Below, piece by piece: positions 47,526-58,879 of a stretch of 64,000 nucleotides of DNA. The stretch covers positions 36,177,378 through 36,241,377 of the forward strand of contig NC_063171.1 in the NCBI RefSeq assembly GCF_023159225.1, in the 5' to 3' direction. Position numbers and translations under genes: made by a program. The notes under the pieces were generated by a model. That model saw only the letters and a program-made list of their open reading frames with translations. It did not search any database and was not told the origin of the DNA. The stretch comes from Perognathus longimembris pacificus (Eukaryota; Chordata; Mammalia; Rodentia; Heteromyidae). Every line of letters begins with the position of its first letter. Within the stretch, counting starts at the first letter, position 1.

Positions 47526-47949
47526 TATGTAATAACATACATAATATACAGCAATGGTAATATGGATAATGTAGGTAACAGTAATATAGATAACAAAGAG
47601 TTGTCTTTATTAACCTATAAAACTCATTTTGTTTTACCCAAATAAAATCCAAGAGGTTTGTGTGTATTGTATTTGTGAAAATGAATAGATTTAGAAGTTT
47701 TGTATAGAGGCCAAAGATAAACATTTCAGAAGACATTTTTGAAGAATATGCGAAGGCTTTGTACTGCTGCATATCAAGATATTTTATGAACTTACATTTT
47801 TGATAATATGATATAGACCTGATTATCATTAGAACTGGGCTAATGATTACTTTTACTGGGCTAATAATGATAAGAGAGGGTCTTGTAATCTGGAAGGAAC
47901 ATATGGGAAGTGCCTGTGCTGCTTACAAGGTTTTGTTTCTTTCTTTCTT

Positions 47950-48154
47950 TTTTTTTTTTTTTGGCCAGTCCTGGGGCTTGGACTCAGGGCCTGAGCACTG
48001 TCCCTGGCTTCTTTTTGCTCAAGGCTAGCACTGTGCCACTTGAGCCACAGCGCCGCTTCTGGCCGTTTTCTGTATATGAGGTGCTGGGGAATCGAACCCA
48101 GGGCCTCATGTATACGAGGCAAGCTCTCTTGCCACTAGGCCATATCCCCAGCCC
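47950..48154 (-). repeat. IDL-Geo SINE
   Basis: Complete reverse dimer; TTGTTTCTT flanks both ends as a likely TSD. Confidence 0.92.
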
Positions 48155-48509
48155 CTTGTTTCTTGACCATGATGATAATAACCTAGGTATTTGCCTTTTG
48201 GTAATTCATTAAACTCACTCCAAATAATTCTCCAGATGTGTATGTGTTTGTGTTTTATTACATTAAAAGTTTCTTTCTTATAAACAATAATAATGACTTT
48301 GTTATACTGGGTCAGAGTAAAGTATGCTAGGAGGGAGGGGCTTTCTCCTATAAGAGTGTCTCTCAGTATATACACATATTGTTTTCCCTTCGGTACATTT
48401 TGAATTATTTGACATGGGCTGGCTGTTGCTATACCACTTGAGCCTTGCCTCCAACTATTGGTGGTGAATGTAAATTCAACCCAAAGAACACTTTTTCAAA
48501 AGCAATGGT

Positions 48510-48820
48510 CTTTTTCTTCCAGGTCGAGGATTGAACTCAAGGCCTTATGCCTGCTAGGCAAAGGTTCAAACTTTTTATGTTATTGCCAGGCACTGGTAGC
48601 TTATTTCTGTAATTCTAGCACCTCATGAGGTTGAGATCATAGGATCCTGGTTCAAAGCCAGCCTAGGCAAACAAATCTGAGATCCTTATCTCCAATTAAC
48701 CAGCAAAAAGCCACAGATGGAGATATGGTTCAAATGTTAGAGCACCAGCCTTAACAGAAAAAGCCAAAGGAGAACATGAGGCCCTGAGTTTGAGTCTCCA
48801 TACTGGTACACACATAACAC
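48510..48820 (+). repeat. ID fragment and B1-Geo SINE
   Basis: Reverse ID at 48513-48570; forward B1-Geo at 48585-48815. Confidence 0.75.
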
Positions 48821-49892
48821 ACAGATACACACAAAGTTTTTATGATCTTGTCATCTCCCAACACTTTCCAGCTTGTTAATGTGCACAATGCAGCCTCAAA
48901 CTCTGCTCTGTCCCACCCTAACCTAGGCTTCAGTAGAAGTGGAGGCTAGGTATCTCCTGACACTTCTCTCACTTCTCTAGCACCTCCTCATTGCCAGGAC
49001 TTCTCAACATCACATTATTTTCTGTTGCATATGGAAGTTCGGTGACCAGAGAATCTCATCTAAACTCCACACCAGGCCCAAGGAGGACAAGAGAAAGAGC
49101 AAAGAAAGCAGGTGTCAGGCATGCTTGCATGCATCCCCATTGACCCCTGGCAGTAATATGTCCATTGCTTTCAGGTAAATGAATAATTTCACCTGTAAAA
49201 TCTGAAAGCACCCATCTCAGAAGACCACATAGACACAGTCATGTACAGCAAAAGGGTTTATTGTTATTGGGGCTGGCAAGGCCACCTATCGGATGGGAGA
49301 GGGAGAAATGGCACCTATCTTGGGTCAGGGGCATCCTTAGACAGTGGGACTAGAGGCAGGAGGTACAGAGGCGCAGCTGGTCACTGAAGACTGCAATGTA
49401 GGTAGAGTAGGAATGCAGACGCATCCAGGAGGAGCCTTGGGGACAGTTCTCTTCTTTGTGAAGGGCAGGCTGGAGTTCAGATCTGGGTGGAGGGCATTCT
49501 GCTGATGCACAGGGGGCTAGAGATACATGAGGGCCTAGGATGGAGATTGTCAAGCCCCAAATGGAAGGCAACATATGAACAAAATCCATCCTAATAATGT
49601 ATCAGTGGGTGATGATGAGAGAAGGCCTAGAAATACCCCGGCTGATGGAAACAATGGAAACAAAGTATGCCTTCTATGCTCTGCTCAAATCACAGCATCA
49701 TAAGCAAAAGAAATGAGGGTTGTCTTAAACCTCTACACTGGAGGCAGATGGTTACCCAGCATAGGTAATTGATATAGTCTACATGGTGTGGAGTTTGAGT
49801 TTCTCTGGCTGATGAAGAACAACAGGGGCATTCTTAATAGAATTGTAGGTGTACTATGGAGGTCAGATCTGGCCAGCACCATCATTGGCTGT
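48821..49892. other. Intergenic, possible LTR piece
   Basis: GGGTTTATTGTTATTGGGGC at 49254-49273 reads on the minus strand as an AATAAA signal within an LTR-like stretch. No internal retroviral sequence recognised; no gene. Confidence 0.3.
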
Positions 49893-50458
49893 TGAGGGGT
49901 GCCAGATTGACTCCATCTCAGATTAGTTAAAGAGAGAAGAAGCTGACTCCATCATCACTAAGATTTTTCCTGCCCCTGAGCCTCAGGGTTGAGACAATGC
50001 CGGGCCGGCTCAGAATCCAGAGACATTCCCCTTCGTTGTGATAAGATTGTATAAACTGCTAGACCGCCTAGTGGAACATTCAAGGTTAAACTTGTGCCCT
50101 CCCATGAGTAGGTGTATCTGCCTGCATCATGTGAGCCATGATGTGCACCAATTATAACTAAAATGATAGGTTGGTTCAAACAGTTGCTATAAGGCACATT
50201 GTAACTCCATTGGCCACCTGCGTGTGACCTGGCATACTCTGTAAGTGCTGTAACCTCATTGGGCAAGCTTGACCATGTGGTATTTGCCTTTATAACCCGT
50301 CCCCTGCGCCCAGCCCAGGGTGCTCGGTCCCAGCTCCCGCCGAGTCAGGGCTGTGGCCCTGGCCGGTCAGTTCCCCGATAAATCCATCTTTTAATTCTCC
50401 TTTTGCTTGAGACTGAGTGGTGGACTCTTGGAGGGAAGGGAGATTCTCCCTCCCTTCC
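49893..50458 (+). mobile_element. Solo LTR of an endogenous retrovirus (probable)
   Basis: Starts near TGAGGGGTGCCAGATTGACT, has a TATA-like CTTTATAACCCG (50289), a GC-rich R-like part, CCCCGATAAATCC, and ends near CTCCCTCCCTTCCA. The layout (about 560 bases, U3-R-U5, no coding) fits a class I-type LTR. I could not find a clean TSD. Confidence 0.55.
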
Positions 50459-51180
50459 AACTCCATTGCAGTAGGGACTGTTTGTGTTCAATCAAGATCA
50501 TTGTTGGCAACCTGGTTGGGGTAGGGGGGAGCATTTCTAGAGACAGAAGAGCATTAGGAAGCCTGAGCAAAGCCTTGTCATAGGGCTCACAGCACTGATC
50601 CTGGGCCAGATGATTGCTTTGAAGCCACTGGGACAGTTCCATACCCCCTGGCCAGAGACTGCTTTGAAAATGGGCTTGCGTTTTGGGTTGAATTACGTTC
50701 TTCTCACTTTTGTATAATTTATTCCTCACTGCCAGTATCTGAAAATGTGATTGTATTGGATATAGGGTCTTTAAAGAGATGAGGAAGTTAAAATGAAGTA
50801 CTTTAGAATCAGAACTAATTCAATATGGCTGGTATATTTATAAGAGAAAATTTGGACACACATAGAAAGAATCATGTTGTGGGAACCAAGCAAAAGGTAT
50901 AGGGGAGTCCTCTTTTGAGTCCCTAGAAACAGCAGGCTTAGAAAAGGTAGTTGGCCTGGGGAACGGCAAACCTAAGCTGAATAACAGGAGCCAAAAGCAG
51001 CTTGACCTAGAACTGCCTGACCTTTGTAAAAGAAAGGAATGAGGAAGACCACTCTGCCGGGCTAGGTTTATCTTCCCTGGAGCGGGGGAGGCTAAGCTTA
51101 CTCTCTTATTTATGCTCCCTTTCTCACCCTCTCCCCTGGCTGCTCGACCAGAAGGCAAGGCCAGGGTGGAGTGGGGGAGC
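50459..51180. other. Intergenic, nothing assigned
   Basis: No recognisable gene; may contain LTR-derived DNA from its neighbours. Confidence 0.4.
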
Positions 51181-51620
51181 TAGGGAAGGCCTCAGGCGCA
51201 TGCAGCCGAACGAGATCCCCTTTCCTCCCTCCTTACCCACGAAGGAAGCCAGGCCCACACGGAGTCTTGGAGAAAGCTTCAAGAGCAATCTGGTTTAATA
51301 GGGAAGTGGCTAACAGTTAATATAGTAATGCTGATAAGAAAAGGGGTGATAAACCAGGAGCTGGTGATAGGCTGGCGAGCTTGTCCTAGGACCCCTTCAT
51401 GGGCTAACGTCACTCCCACAGTACCACCCCTGGGCAAAGCCTGTGTAAAGGGGAACACATGTGCTAGCTGGTGAGAAGTTGGGGAGCTGGTCACAAAGCT
51501 ACCCCTTCTGGTTCCGAACCCAGAGAAGTGTGGCTTGCTCCCACACTGCCCCAGGGCTGGGGGAAGGGCAAATAGCTCTCCTTGCCCTTCCCCCCTCAAG
51601 GCCAAAGCTGAATCCTCAAC
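51181..51620 (-). mobile_element. Possible LTR, reverse orientation
   Basis: On the minus strand it reads CCCTATTAAACCAGATTGC, then AAGCTTTCTCCAAGACTCCG: a poly(A) signal variant followed by a U5-like stretch. Borders are uncertain. Confidence 0.4.
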
Positions 51621-51679
51621 ACCACTCAGTTTGCATGTTTTAGTTTAGGGGAAGTTCTAGAAAGAGAGAGATTTAAAGT

Positions 51680-52072
51680 TAATTAAGAAGTTACACAGGT
51701 AAATGCCAGTCACACCCAGAACTAAGAATTGAACAAAGAGAGTATTTTGCTTGCCTAAATGACTTATTGCTTTGGTTATGGGAGTTGAAGGAATTGTAAT
51801 TGCTGTTTGTAATCACTGACTGCCAATTCTGCTTCTGTATGTCTGCTTGCTTGCTTTGCCTAACTTGCCAGACCACCTGTGTGTGTGGTACATGTGATTC
51901 TTGCCTTTAAAAACCCAGCTCGACTGAAACTCAATGCTGTTCTTCACTATCACCATGGTGGTGAACAGATGTTGTACACAGCTAAATAAAGACTCCCAGT
52001 CCAATTGACTGAGTGCTGGTGACTTTATTGCTGTGGGTTCAAGTCCCACTAGCGTGGCCAGGATACTACAAT
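51680..52072 (+). mobile_element. Probable LTR, forward orientation
   Basis: CCTTTAAAAACCCAGCTCG looks like a TATA region (51905). About 80 bases later GCTAAATAAAGACTCCCAG gives the poly(A) signal, then a U5-like part up to about GGATACTACA. No flanking internal region. Confidence 0.5.
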
Positions 52073-53279
52073 GTGAAGACACATGGAGACAGAAGATGGA
52101 GGTTTACAAGCTAAGCAGAGAGGCTTGGAAGCAGCTAGTCCTGTTGATATGCATAGCTTAGATTTCCAGCCTCTAGCACCAGAAAAATACCTGGTCTGTG
52201 ATATTCTATTATGAAATCTGTATTGGAGGAGCACTGTATATACATATGACCCATTTTTGGCCAATGAGATGAGGAAACAAGTTCTGTGAGTCACCTAGAA
52301 AAGACCACAGGAGGAGACCACCTCTTCTCTCTTAGCTTGGAAGTGGTGCCTGTACCAGCCTCAGTCCTTCTTGAAGTCAGGATGGAGGGACTGAAAGAGC
52401 CTTGAAAAAGAGTCTTGAAAAGAGTCTTGAAAACATGGTAGAGCCTGCAGCTTCTTCTCTCCCTAGATTTCCCTTACACCATAATACAAGCTATTTACTT
52501 TTTCTGTAAGCCACTTAGAGATAGATTTCTATTAGTCATAGTTGAATGCATACTGTAACTGATCCTGTGGGATTTAGAGGTGATGGCATAGGGAATACAG
52601 CTAGTGGTTGGACGCTGCTGGCTACAAGGGGGTGATTTCCCTTAGACTGATCATTTTCCTACATTCCTAGTCTAGTCAGTTGTAGGCTGATCAGTTGTAT
52701 TATAGCTGAGTACTGAAGACAGCATAGGATCAAGGATGATATAGGAGTTTGAAGCACCAAATGTGTTTGTATTTACTTCCAAATTTAGTCTGTGGTAAAG
52801 TTTTACTAGCTTGTGACAAAATGAAAAAAATTAAGGATAAAGTATTGAGTATTTGTATGGAACTAAATTTATTCAAGCTAAAGGCTTATATTTACTCTGA
52901 GATGATCTCTTCTTGATTTTATTGAGATTTTCTTTTTTTCTATGAAATGTTGATATTTAAGTGGTGTTTGAACTCAGCGCTGTGTATTTCCTAAATGGGT
53001 ATTCTACCACTTGAGTAATACTATGGGCCCCTTTTTCATGTTACTTTTCAGAAAAGTTATCACTTTTTGTCTGGTCCAGCTTGACAAAAATAAGAGGATT
53101 ATTATTTTTCTAGTTATATGCTTCTCACACAGCTGGGATGACAAACATGTACCACCATGCCTGAGGTCTTATAAACTTTCTTCTTGGACTCACCCTGACC
53201 TTATATCTTTCTTATGTTATCTTCCAAAGTAGTTGGGATGACAAGTATGAGCCACTGTGCCTGGCTTCAATTTTTTTTT
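52073..53279. other. Intergenic, nothing assigned
   Basis: No exon or repeat recognised apart from weak B1-like pieces at 53100-53260. Confidence 0.5.
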
Positions 53280-53510
53280 TTTTGTCAGTTGTGAGGCTTG
53301 AATTCTGGTCCTGTGCACTGCCCTTGAGCTCTTCAGCTCAAGGCTAGCACTCTGTCACTTGAGCCACAGAACCACTTTCAGTTTCCGGGTGGTTAATTGG
53401 AGAGAAGAATCTCATGGACTTTCTTGCCTGGGCTGGCTTTGAACCATGATCCTCAGATCTCAGCCTCCTGAGTAGCTAGGATTACAGGTGTGAGCCACCA
53501 GTACCTGGCC
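53280..53510 (-). repeat. B1-Geo SINE
   Basis: Well preserved reverse copy about 400 bases upstream of the intelectin promoter region. Confidence 0.9.
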
Positions 53511-53910
53511 TTCAATGTTTAATTAAAAAAAATGTTTTCAGTTAAGACTAGTGGCATGGTTCAAGTGATAGACTGCGTGCCTAGCAGAGGTGATGTTTGG
53601 AGATAAAAAAACAACAACACCACCTGTTTTTACTTTGCAGGAAAGAAATATACAAGCAGAACCAAAACCACCAAAAGCTCTTGCTAGTCTCCTTATCTAT
53701 TTTCTCTCTCTCTTTTTTTTTTGGCAAGTTCAACAGGTCCATTAAAAAACAAATCTAGGAACAATGATTTTGGATGACTTTTAATATTTTTCAAGGCATC
53801 ATCACTGTATGAAGAACTTTTTCTGCAATATCCAGAAGTTTCATCTCCCACTGGGCATTGTGCCAAGGGAGGGTGGGGCTAGAAACCTGGGCTGTGCTCC
53901 TTCTTGCTCT

Positions 53911-53918
53911 CATAAAGG
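53911..53918 (+). promoter_or_regulatory. Candidate TATA-like box of ITLN
   Basis: CATAAAGG lies about 30 bases before the expected start of the non-coding first exon and is preceded by a GC-richer stretch. This is a weak, non-canonical TATA box, chosen from its position only. Confidence 0.35.
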
Positions 53919-53939
53919 GTCAGAGTCTCACCCCACATC

Positions 53940-54031
53940 TAGAGCCTCTTCAGAAAAAGCATCCAGTCTCCACTGAGCTGGCAGCTCTTAGATCCTGACC
54001 ACTGAGCTGGCAGATCTCAGATCTTAACCTG
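53940..54031 (+). other. ITLN1: ITLN exon 1 (5' UTR)
   Basis: Inferred from a good donor (CCTG followed by GTGAGG, 54032) upstream of an exon 2 that begins with an acceptor before the ATG. It contains a direct repeat of CCACTGAGCTGGCAG. The start coordinate is a guess from the TATA-like box. Confidence 0.5.
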
Positions 54032-54225
54032 GTGAGGAGGAAAGGAGGGGGTAATTGTGAGCCAAGGGAACACTCTTTTCAGCTCAGTTCTGGTTTAGGT
54101 CCCAGAGATGAGTGGTATTGAAAGAACAAAAAGGCAAGAGGAGCTAGAGTCTTTGTAGGAGTAGAAGAGAGTGGGACAGAGCACAAGATGATTAGGATAG
54201 TGACTTTCATTTTACTTTTCTTTAG

Positions 54226-54289
54226 ACTGCCATGACCCACTCTGGCTTCTTGCTGTTTCTCATTGTTGCCACCAGAGGGTGCAGTGCAG
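54226..54289 (+). CDS. ITLN1: ITLN exon 2: start codon and signal peptide
   Basis: Acceptor TTTTCTTTAG, then ATG at 54232. The peptide is a typical secretion signal with a hydrophobic core FLLFLIVA, and closely follows human FLLFLIATTRGWS and mouse ATRGCSA. The donor is GTGAGT. Confidence 0.93.
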
Positions 54290-55010
54290 GTGAGTTTCCA
54301 GGAACCCAGTTCTCCTCCAGGTTAAGTTCAAGGAAAATGGGTATAGAGGCCTTTTCTCTTTCTTCCTGGTCTTTCCTGGACCAAAGAGGATAATGATGAA
54401 GTACACGGAGGCTGCCTCAGAAGTAGACCGAATGCTGATCACCAGTCTCTTGAAGGATCTGACCTGTAGCATGCTAAGCCGTGCCAGGCACCAGGATCTG
54501 TGCTTGTGTGTCAAATTGTGCCCCATTCTGGTCATTCCCCCACTCCCAAGGCCTTGACCTTTGGATTTCCCTGGAAATTTCATAGCCTACATTTTGTCCA
54601 GAGAATGTTCTCTCCATAGTCTTCCTCTCTACAGGAACTTAGTGGTCGTTGGCAATCTGTATTTCTCTTCATTGTTATATATTCATATCACTTAATCTTC
54701 ACAAAACAGTCTTTATTACTGAGGCTCAGCTACGGTAAGTACTAGCCACAAACACTGACACATTGACCTACCTACAGAAAAACATTTTTTTCTGACCTTT
54801 GAGTTGGTGATGGATTCTCTCCCTCTAGACTTCTAGAATATTTGCAGAGCTGTGATCAGTATGGCCTGAAGATATCTCTGTGCTGTCTCAGCACTGTCTA
54901 ACTCCTGTGCTTTAGCCATATCAAGCTATTCCATATATGTCTACTATGTATAATGTTGTTGCTTGCTTTTTCTCTCTCTCTAGGCTTTTGAACACATGTT
55001 CTCATTCTTT
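54290..55010. other. ITLN intron 2, left part
   Basis: Unique-looking intron DNA with no SINE; ends at the LSM3 insertion point. Confidence 0.6.
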
Positions 55011-55608
55011 CTGTCAAATTCTTTTTTTTTTTTTTTGCAGGTTGGTGATCACGTTTATTAGAACAAATGGAGAAAAATAAGAATGCCATTTAGCTGAAGA
55101 ACTGTAAGACATTTGCAAACCAACTCATCTTGGGATGGAGGAATCCTTGGTCATGTCTTAGCATAAAAAAATATGCATGCTTCTCTCTCTGAATCTTTTG
55201 TATGTTTGAAGATTCAATTGTACAGTCTCCTACTTTCTACACAGGATAAATTCTTTGTTTCAGCCAACTCTCAGAGGAGGGGCAACGAGTACAACACCAT
55301 CTCCCCGGACAAAGAGCATTGGGATATTCCGTTTTGTTGATTTGTATATCTCTTCATACGTCTCCTCATCAATTTCTATGGTAGTCACAGTTTCTTCCAC
55401 ATCTCCCAGTATCATATTTAAGTGCTGGTCATAAGCATGTAATCTGCCTCGAAGCTCTCGGTCATTCCTCATCTTCACATAAATACGCTCATCCAGGCTG
55501 AGCCTGATGAGATCTAAGGGCTCCTCTACAGTATTGGTAGTTTGTTGCTGGTCCACGTCGTCCGCCATGTTTCAAACCCTGTGCCTTCCCTGCCTGTCAA
55601 ATTCTTTT
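55011..55608 (-). mobile_element. LSM3 retroposed unit with 15-bp target-site duplication
   Basis: CTGTCAAATTCTTTT occurs at 55011-55025 and again at 55594-55608. Between the copies are the poly(A) tail (T run at about 55022-55036 on the + strand), the LSM3 3' UTR, the ORF and about 25 bases of 5' UTR. This is the signature of L1-driven retroposition of a spliced LSM3 mRNA. Confidence 0.94.
55260..55568 (-). CDS. LSM3: LSM3 retrocopy, intact 102-codon ORF
   Basis: Encodes a full-length LSM3, subunit of the LSM1-7 ring (mRNA decapping and decay) and LSM2-8 ring (U6 snRNA, splicing). The ORF begins [20 protein letters not shown] and ends [10 protein letters not shown]. As far as I recall it is identical to human LSM3. 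The Sm1 and Sm2 motifs are present, Sm2 around [10 protein letters not shown]. There are no introns, a 3' UTR with AATAAA (complement of 55054-55059) and a poly(A) tail follow, and the whole copy is flanked by target-site duplications. It lies antisense in ITLN intron 2. No promoter is evident, so it is probably a processed pseudogene or young retrogene; whether it is expressed cannot be told. Confidence 0.93.
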
Positions 55609-56074
55609 CTGTTTCTTCTTGTAGATAAATCATGTTTATTCTCTAAGAATAATCTAAGATATCACAGGCTAGAAAGCCCCTGCTTGAGACACTAACCCAG
55701 ATCAGCCAGGACTCTCCAACCACCATTCTCATCTCAGAGCCCTTTTGTATTCTTGAGCTTCTCATTGGTTCCTCTTCCTATAATTTCCTGTTGACTGTGA
55801 GCAGCTCCTCTAGAGGTCAGTTAGTATTAGGGGGAAGGTTTGGTTTGATTGAATGCCCAGTGGCCAGCACAGGGACAAGCACAGCACAAAGCATTGTGGG
55901 GGGAGGCAAGCATGAGTCTTTGCAGGGCCAAATGGGTTTGAATAAAGGTGATACTGGCTTTTCAGGACTTTCAATTTAGCAATAAGGCTCTGCCACAGTG
56001 AAGGAGTGAGTTTAGGATTAGTGACAAGGGAGGCTGAGTATCCTATAATGACAATAAAACTGCCTAATCTCTAG

Positions 56075-56173
56075 TTGAGAACAATATTGATCTTGACAAC
56101 GGCACTGGCCCTTTTTTGTCTTCATTGCCCAGAAGCTGCAAAGAAATAAAACAGAAGCAGCAGAATGCCCTTG
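56075..56173 (+). CDS. ITLN1: ITLN exon 3
   Basis: The frame gives VENNIDLDNGTGPFLSSLPR, then SCKEIKQ and NAL. It resembles the rodent form of this exon (mouse EENLD...SFFSSLPRSCKEIKQ) more than the human one. The acceptor is AATCTCTAG and the donor GTGAGT. The split codon G-AT joins exon 4 as aspartate. Confidence 0.88.
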
Positions 56174-56216
56174 GTGAGTGATGTAGCATTAAATGTTCCC
56201 ATTATTATATTCAGGA

Positions 56217-56218
<2 letters not shown>

Positions 56219-56263
<45 letters not shown>

Positions 56264-56430
56264 AACTCAGGGTCTTGTGCTCACACTTGCCTTTTTCACA
56301 CAAGTGCTCCACCACTTGAGCCATATCACCACTTCTGGTGTTTTGGTGGTTAATTGGAGCTGAATCTCATGGATTTTTCTTTCTGGACTGGCCCATCCTG
56401 ATCCTCAGACATCAGTCTTATGATTAGCTT
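56219..56430 (-). repeat. (GT)n and truncated B1-Geo SINE
   Basis: (GT)n at 56219-56261 abuts TTTGAACTCAGGGTC of a reverse B1-Geo just inside ITLN intron 3. Confidence 0.82.
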
Positions 56431-56778
56431 TTTCAACCTATTTTAAGTGTATGAATTGTTTGCATGAATTACTTTCACAATGTTGGGATCAACTATCACC
56501 ACCATCTTCAGGACTTTTTTGTTACTCCAATGGAAGCTCTATAGCCAGTAAGCAATAAATTTATGTTCCCCGTCTTCCTACTCCCCACCACTCAATTAAC
56601 TTTATGGTCTTTATTAATTTGTTTCTTTTAGTTACCTCAGTTAAGTAGAATCAAAGATATTTGGACTTTTGTGTGTACTTTATTTCACTTAGGGTAATTA
56701 TTTTAGTTTCCACATCTTGTAGCATGGATAATTCATTCTCTTTTACCAATTGCTTGTCTATATAAATATTTTATGCAG

Positions 56779-56986
56779 GGCTGGGGATATGACCTAGTGG
56801 CAAGAGTGCTTGTCTCGTATACATGAGGCCCTGGGGTCAATTCCCCAGCACCACATATATAGAAAATGGCCAGAAGTGGCGCTGTGGCTCAAGTGGCAGA
56901 GTGCTAGCCTTGAGCAAAAAGAAGCCAGGGACAGTGCACAGGCCCTGAGTCCAAGCCCCAGGACTGGCAAAAAAAAAAAAAAATAT
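56779..56986 (+). mobile_element. IDL-Geo SINE in ITLN intron 3
   Basis: GGGCTGGGGATATGACC to ACTGGC(A)n, same strand as ITLN. Confidence 0.92.
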
Positions 56987-57038
56987 GCATATATATACAA
57001 CATGAATTATGTATACAAACATGCAGGATACTTTGTTT

Positions 57039-57236
57039 TTGTTTTTGCCAGTCCTGGGGCTTGAACTCAGGTCCTGAGCATTGTCGCTGGCTTCTTTTTG
57101 CTCAAGGCTAGCACTCTACCACTTGAGCCACAGTGCCACTTCTGGCTTTTTCTATATATGTGGTGCTGAGGAATCAAACCCAGAGCTTCATGTATACGAG
57201 GTGAGCACTTTACCACTAGGCCATATTCCCAGCCCT
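57039..57236 (-). mobile_element. IDL-Geo SINE with 19-bp TSD
   Basis: CATGCAGGATACTTTGTTT at 57020-57038 is repeated at 57237-57255; the element lies between, in reverse orientation. Confidence 0.95.
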
Positions 57237-57576
57237 CATGCAGGATACTTTGTTTATCCAGTCGTCTGTTGAGGAATACTTGTTTCTGTCTTTTGGTCCT
57301 ATGACTAATAGTGCAATAAATATTAGTGAATCTGAATCTCTGTTTTCAATTCTTTTGGGTAGGAGTAAAATTGTTGGGACATCTGAGAACTGGGTTTCAC
57401 TTTATGGAAAATACCACTGTGAATGTGGGCAATTCTATGTCCTGTCTCAGTCTCAGGGGCATGGTCTTCTGGACTCAGGGAGATTCTAATAGCTCAGGAA
57501 CAAAGTTATAGGATTCAAGAGTGGAGACATTCGGCCATGTTTCTAGTTTCTAGATGTGTTCTGGTTTTGGGGATGA

Positions 57577-57909
<333 letters not shown>

Positions 57910-58051
57910 TGAGGACTTGAGTGTGTCTGGGCCCCCAGCATGCAGGAGGGAGGGTTGGGAGGAGGGCTGTGGAAGGTAGGGTTGTAACAGAAGAGAGAAA
58001 TGCGTTCAATCTCAGCTTCTTCTAAATAATGTCATTAAGAATCTAGTATTG

Positions 58052-58259
58052 GGCTGGGGATATGGCCTAGTGGCAAGAGTGCCTGCCTCATATACATGAG
58101 GCCCTGGGTTCGATTCCCCAGCACCACATATACAGAAAATGGCCAGAAGTGGCGCTGTGGCTCAAGTGGCTGAGTGCTAGCCTTGAGCAAAAAGAAGCCA
58201 GGGACAGTGCTCAGGCCCTGAGTCCAAGCCCCAGGACTGGCAAATAAAAAAAAAAAAAA
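58052..58259 (+). mobile_element. IDL-Geo SINE in ITLN intron 4 with 15-bp TSD
   Basis: AAGAATCTAGTATTG flanks it at 58037-58051 and 58260-58274. The matching intron in the 43-kb remnant lacks it. Confidence 0.95.
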
Positions 58260-58418
58260 AAGAATCTAGTATTGCCAGAGTACCATTGTCCACAGGAAAT
58301 AGAAGTGAATGAGCATAGCTGGCTATCTGTGCACCTGGAACCCAGAGCTGTGAGCTCAGCTGAGAGCTGCACATGTGGGTCTTTAGCCTTGTGGGTGGGT
58401 GTGGCTGGGTCAGGATAA

Positions 58419-58595
<177 letters not shown>

Positions 58596-58879
58596 GTACA
58601 CAGGATGTTCGCTGGGGCTGGTTTTTGTGGGTGTACAGAGAAGCAGGTGTTTGAGCTTGGCTAGGAGCCATATTTCGATGTAATGTTCACCCCTCCCCGC
58701 TCCCCACCCCCCGCCCCTAACAGCCCCTAACATTCATTTGCTTCTCTTCTGCTTCTCTCAGGAATTTTGAGCTAGTGACCAGGAGAGGGAGACAGAGAAC
58801 TTGGGAGAAAGATAAAATATAAATATACAAAGTTACTATGGTGTTGGAGACGTATAGCAAAAGGAAAAGATTCTTGTTT

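Larger units (their letters stand above)
56440..57430 (-). repeat. Old LINE-1 3' fragment split by nested SINEs
   Basis: Reverse L1M-type motifs run from AATTACTTTCACAATGTTG through TTTCACTTAGGGTAAT to 56778. They resume at 57256 (TCGTCTGTTGAGGAATAC, AGTGCAATAAATATTAG, GGAGTAAAATTGTTGGGAC). The gap is filled by two IDL-Geo SINEs. Confidence 0.75.

Noticed and set aside
47070..47645. 191-codon open frame on the + strand
   Set aside because: Its core is the translated C/T-rich tract and a SINE; codon content is low-complexity and no family is recognisable.
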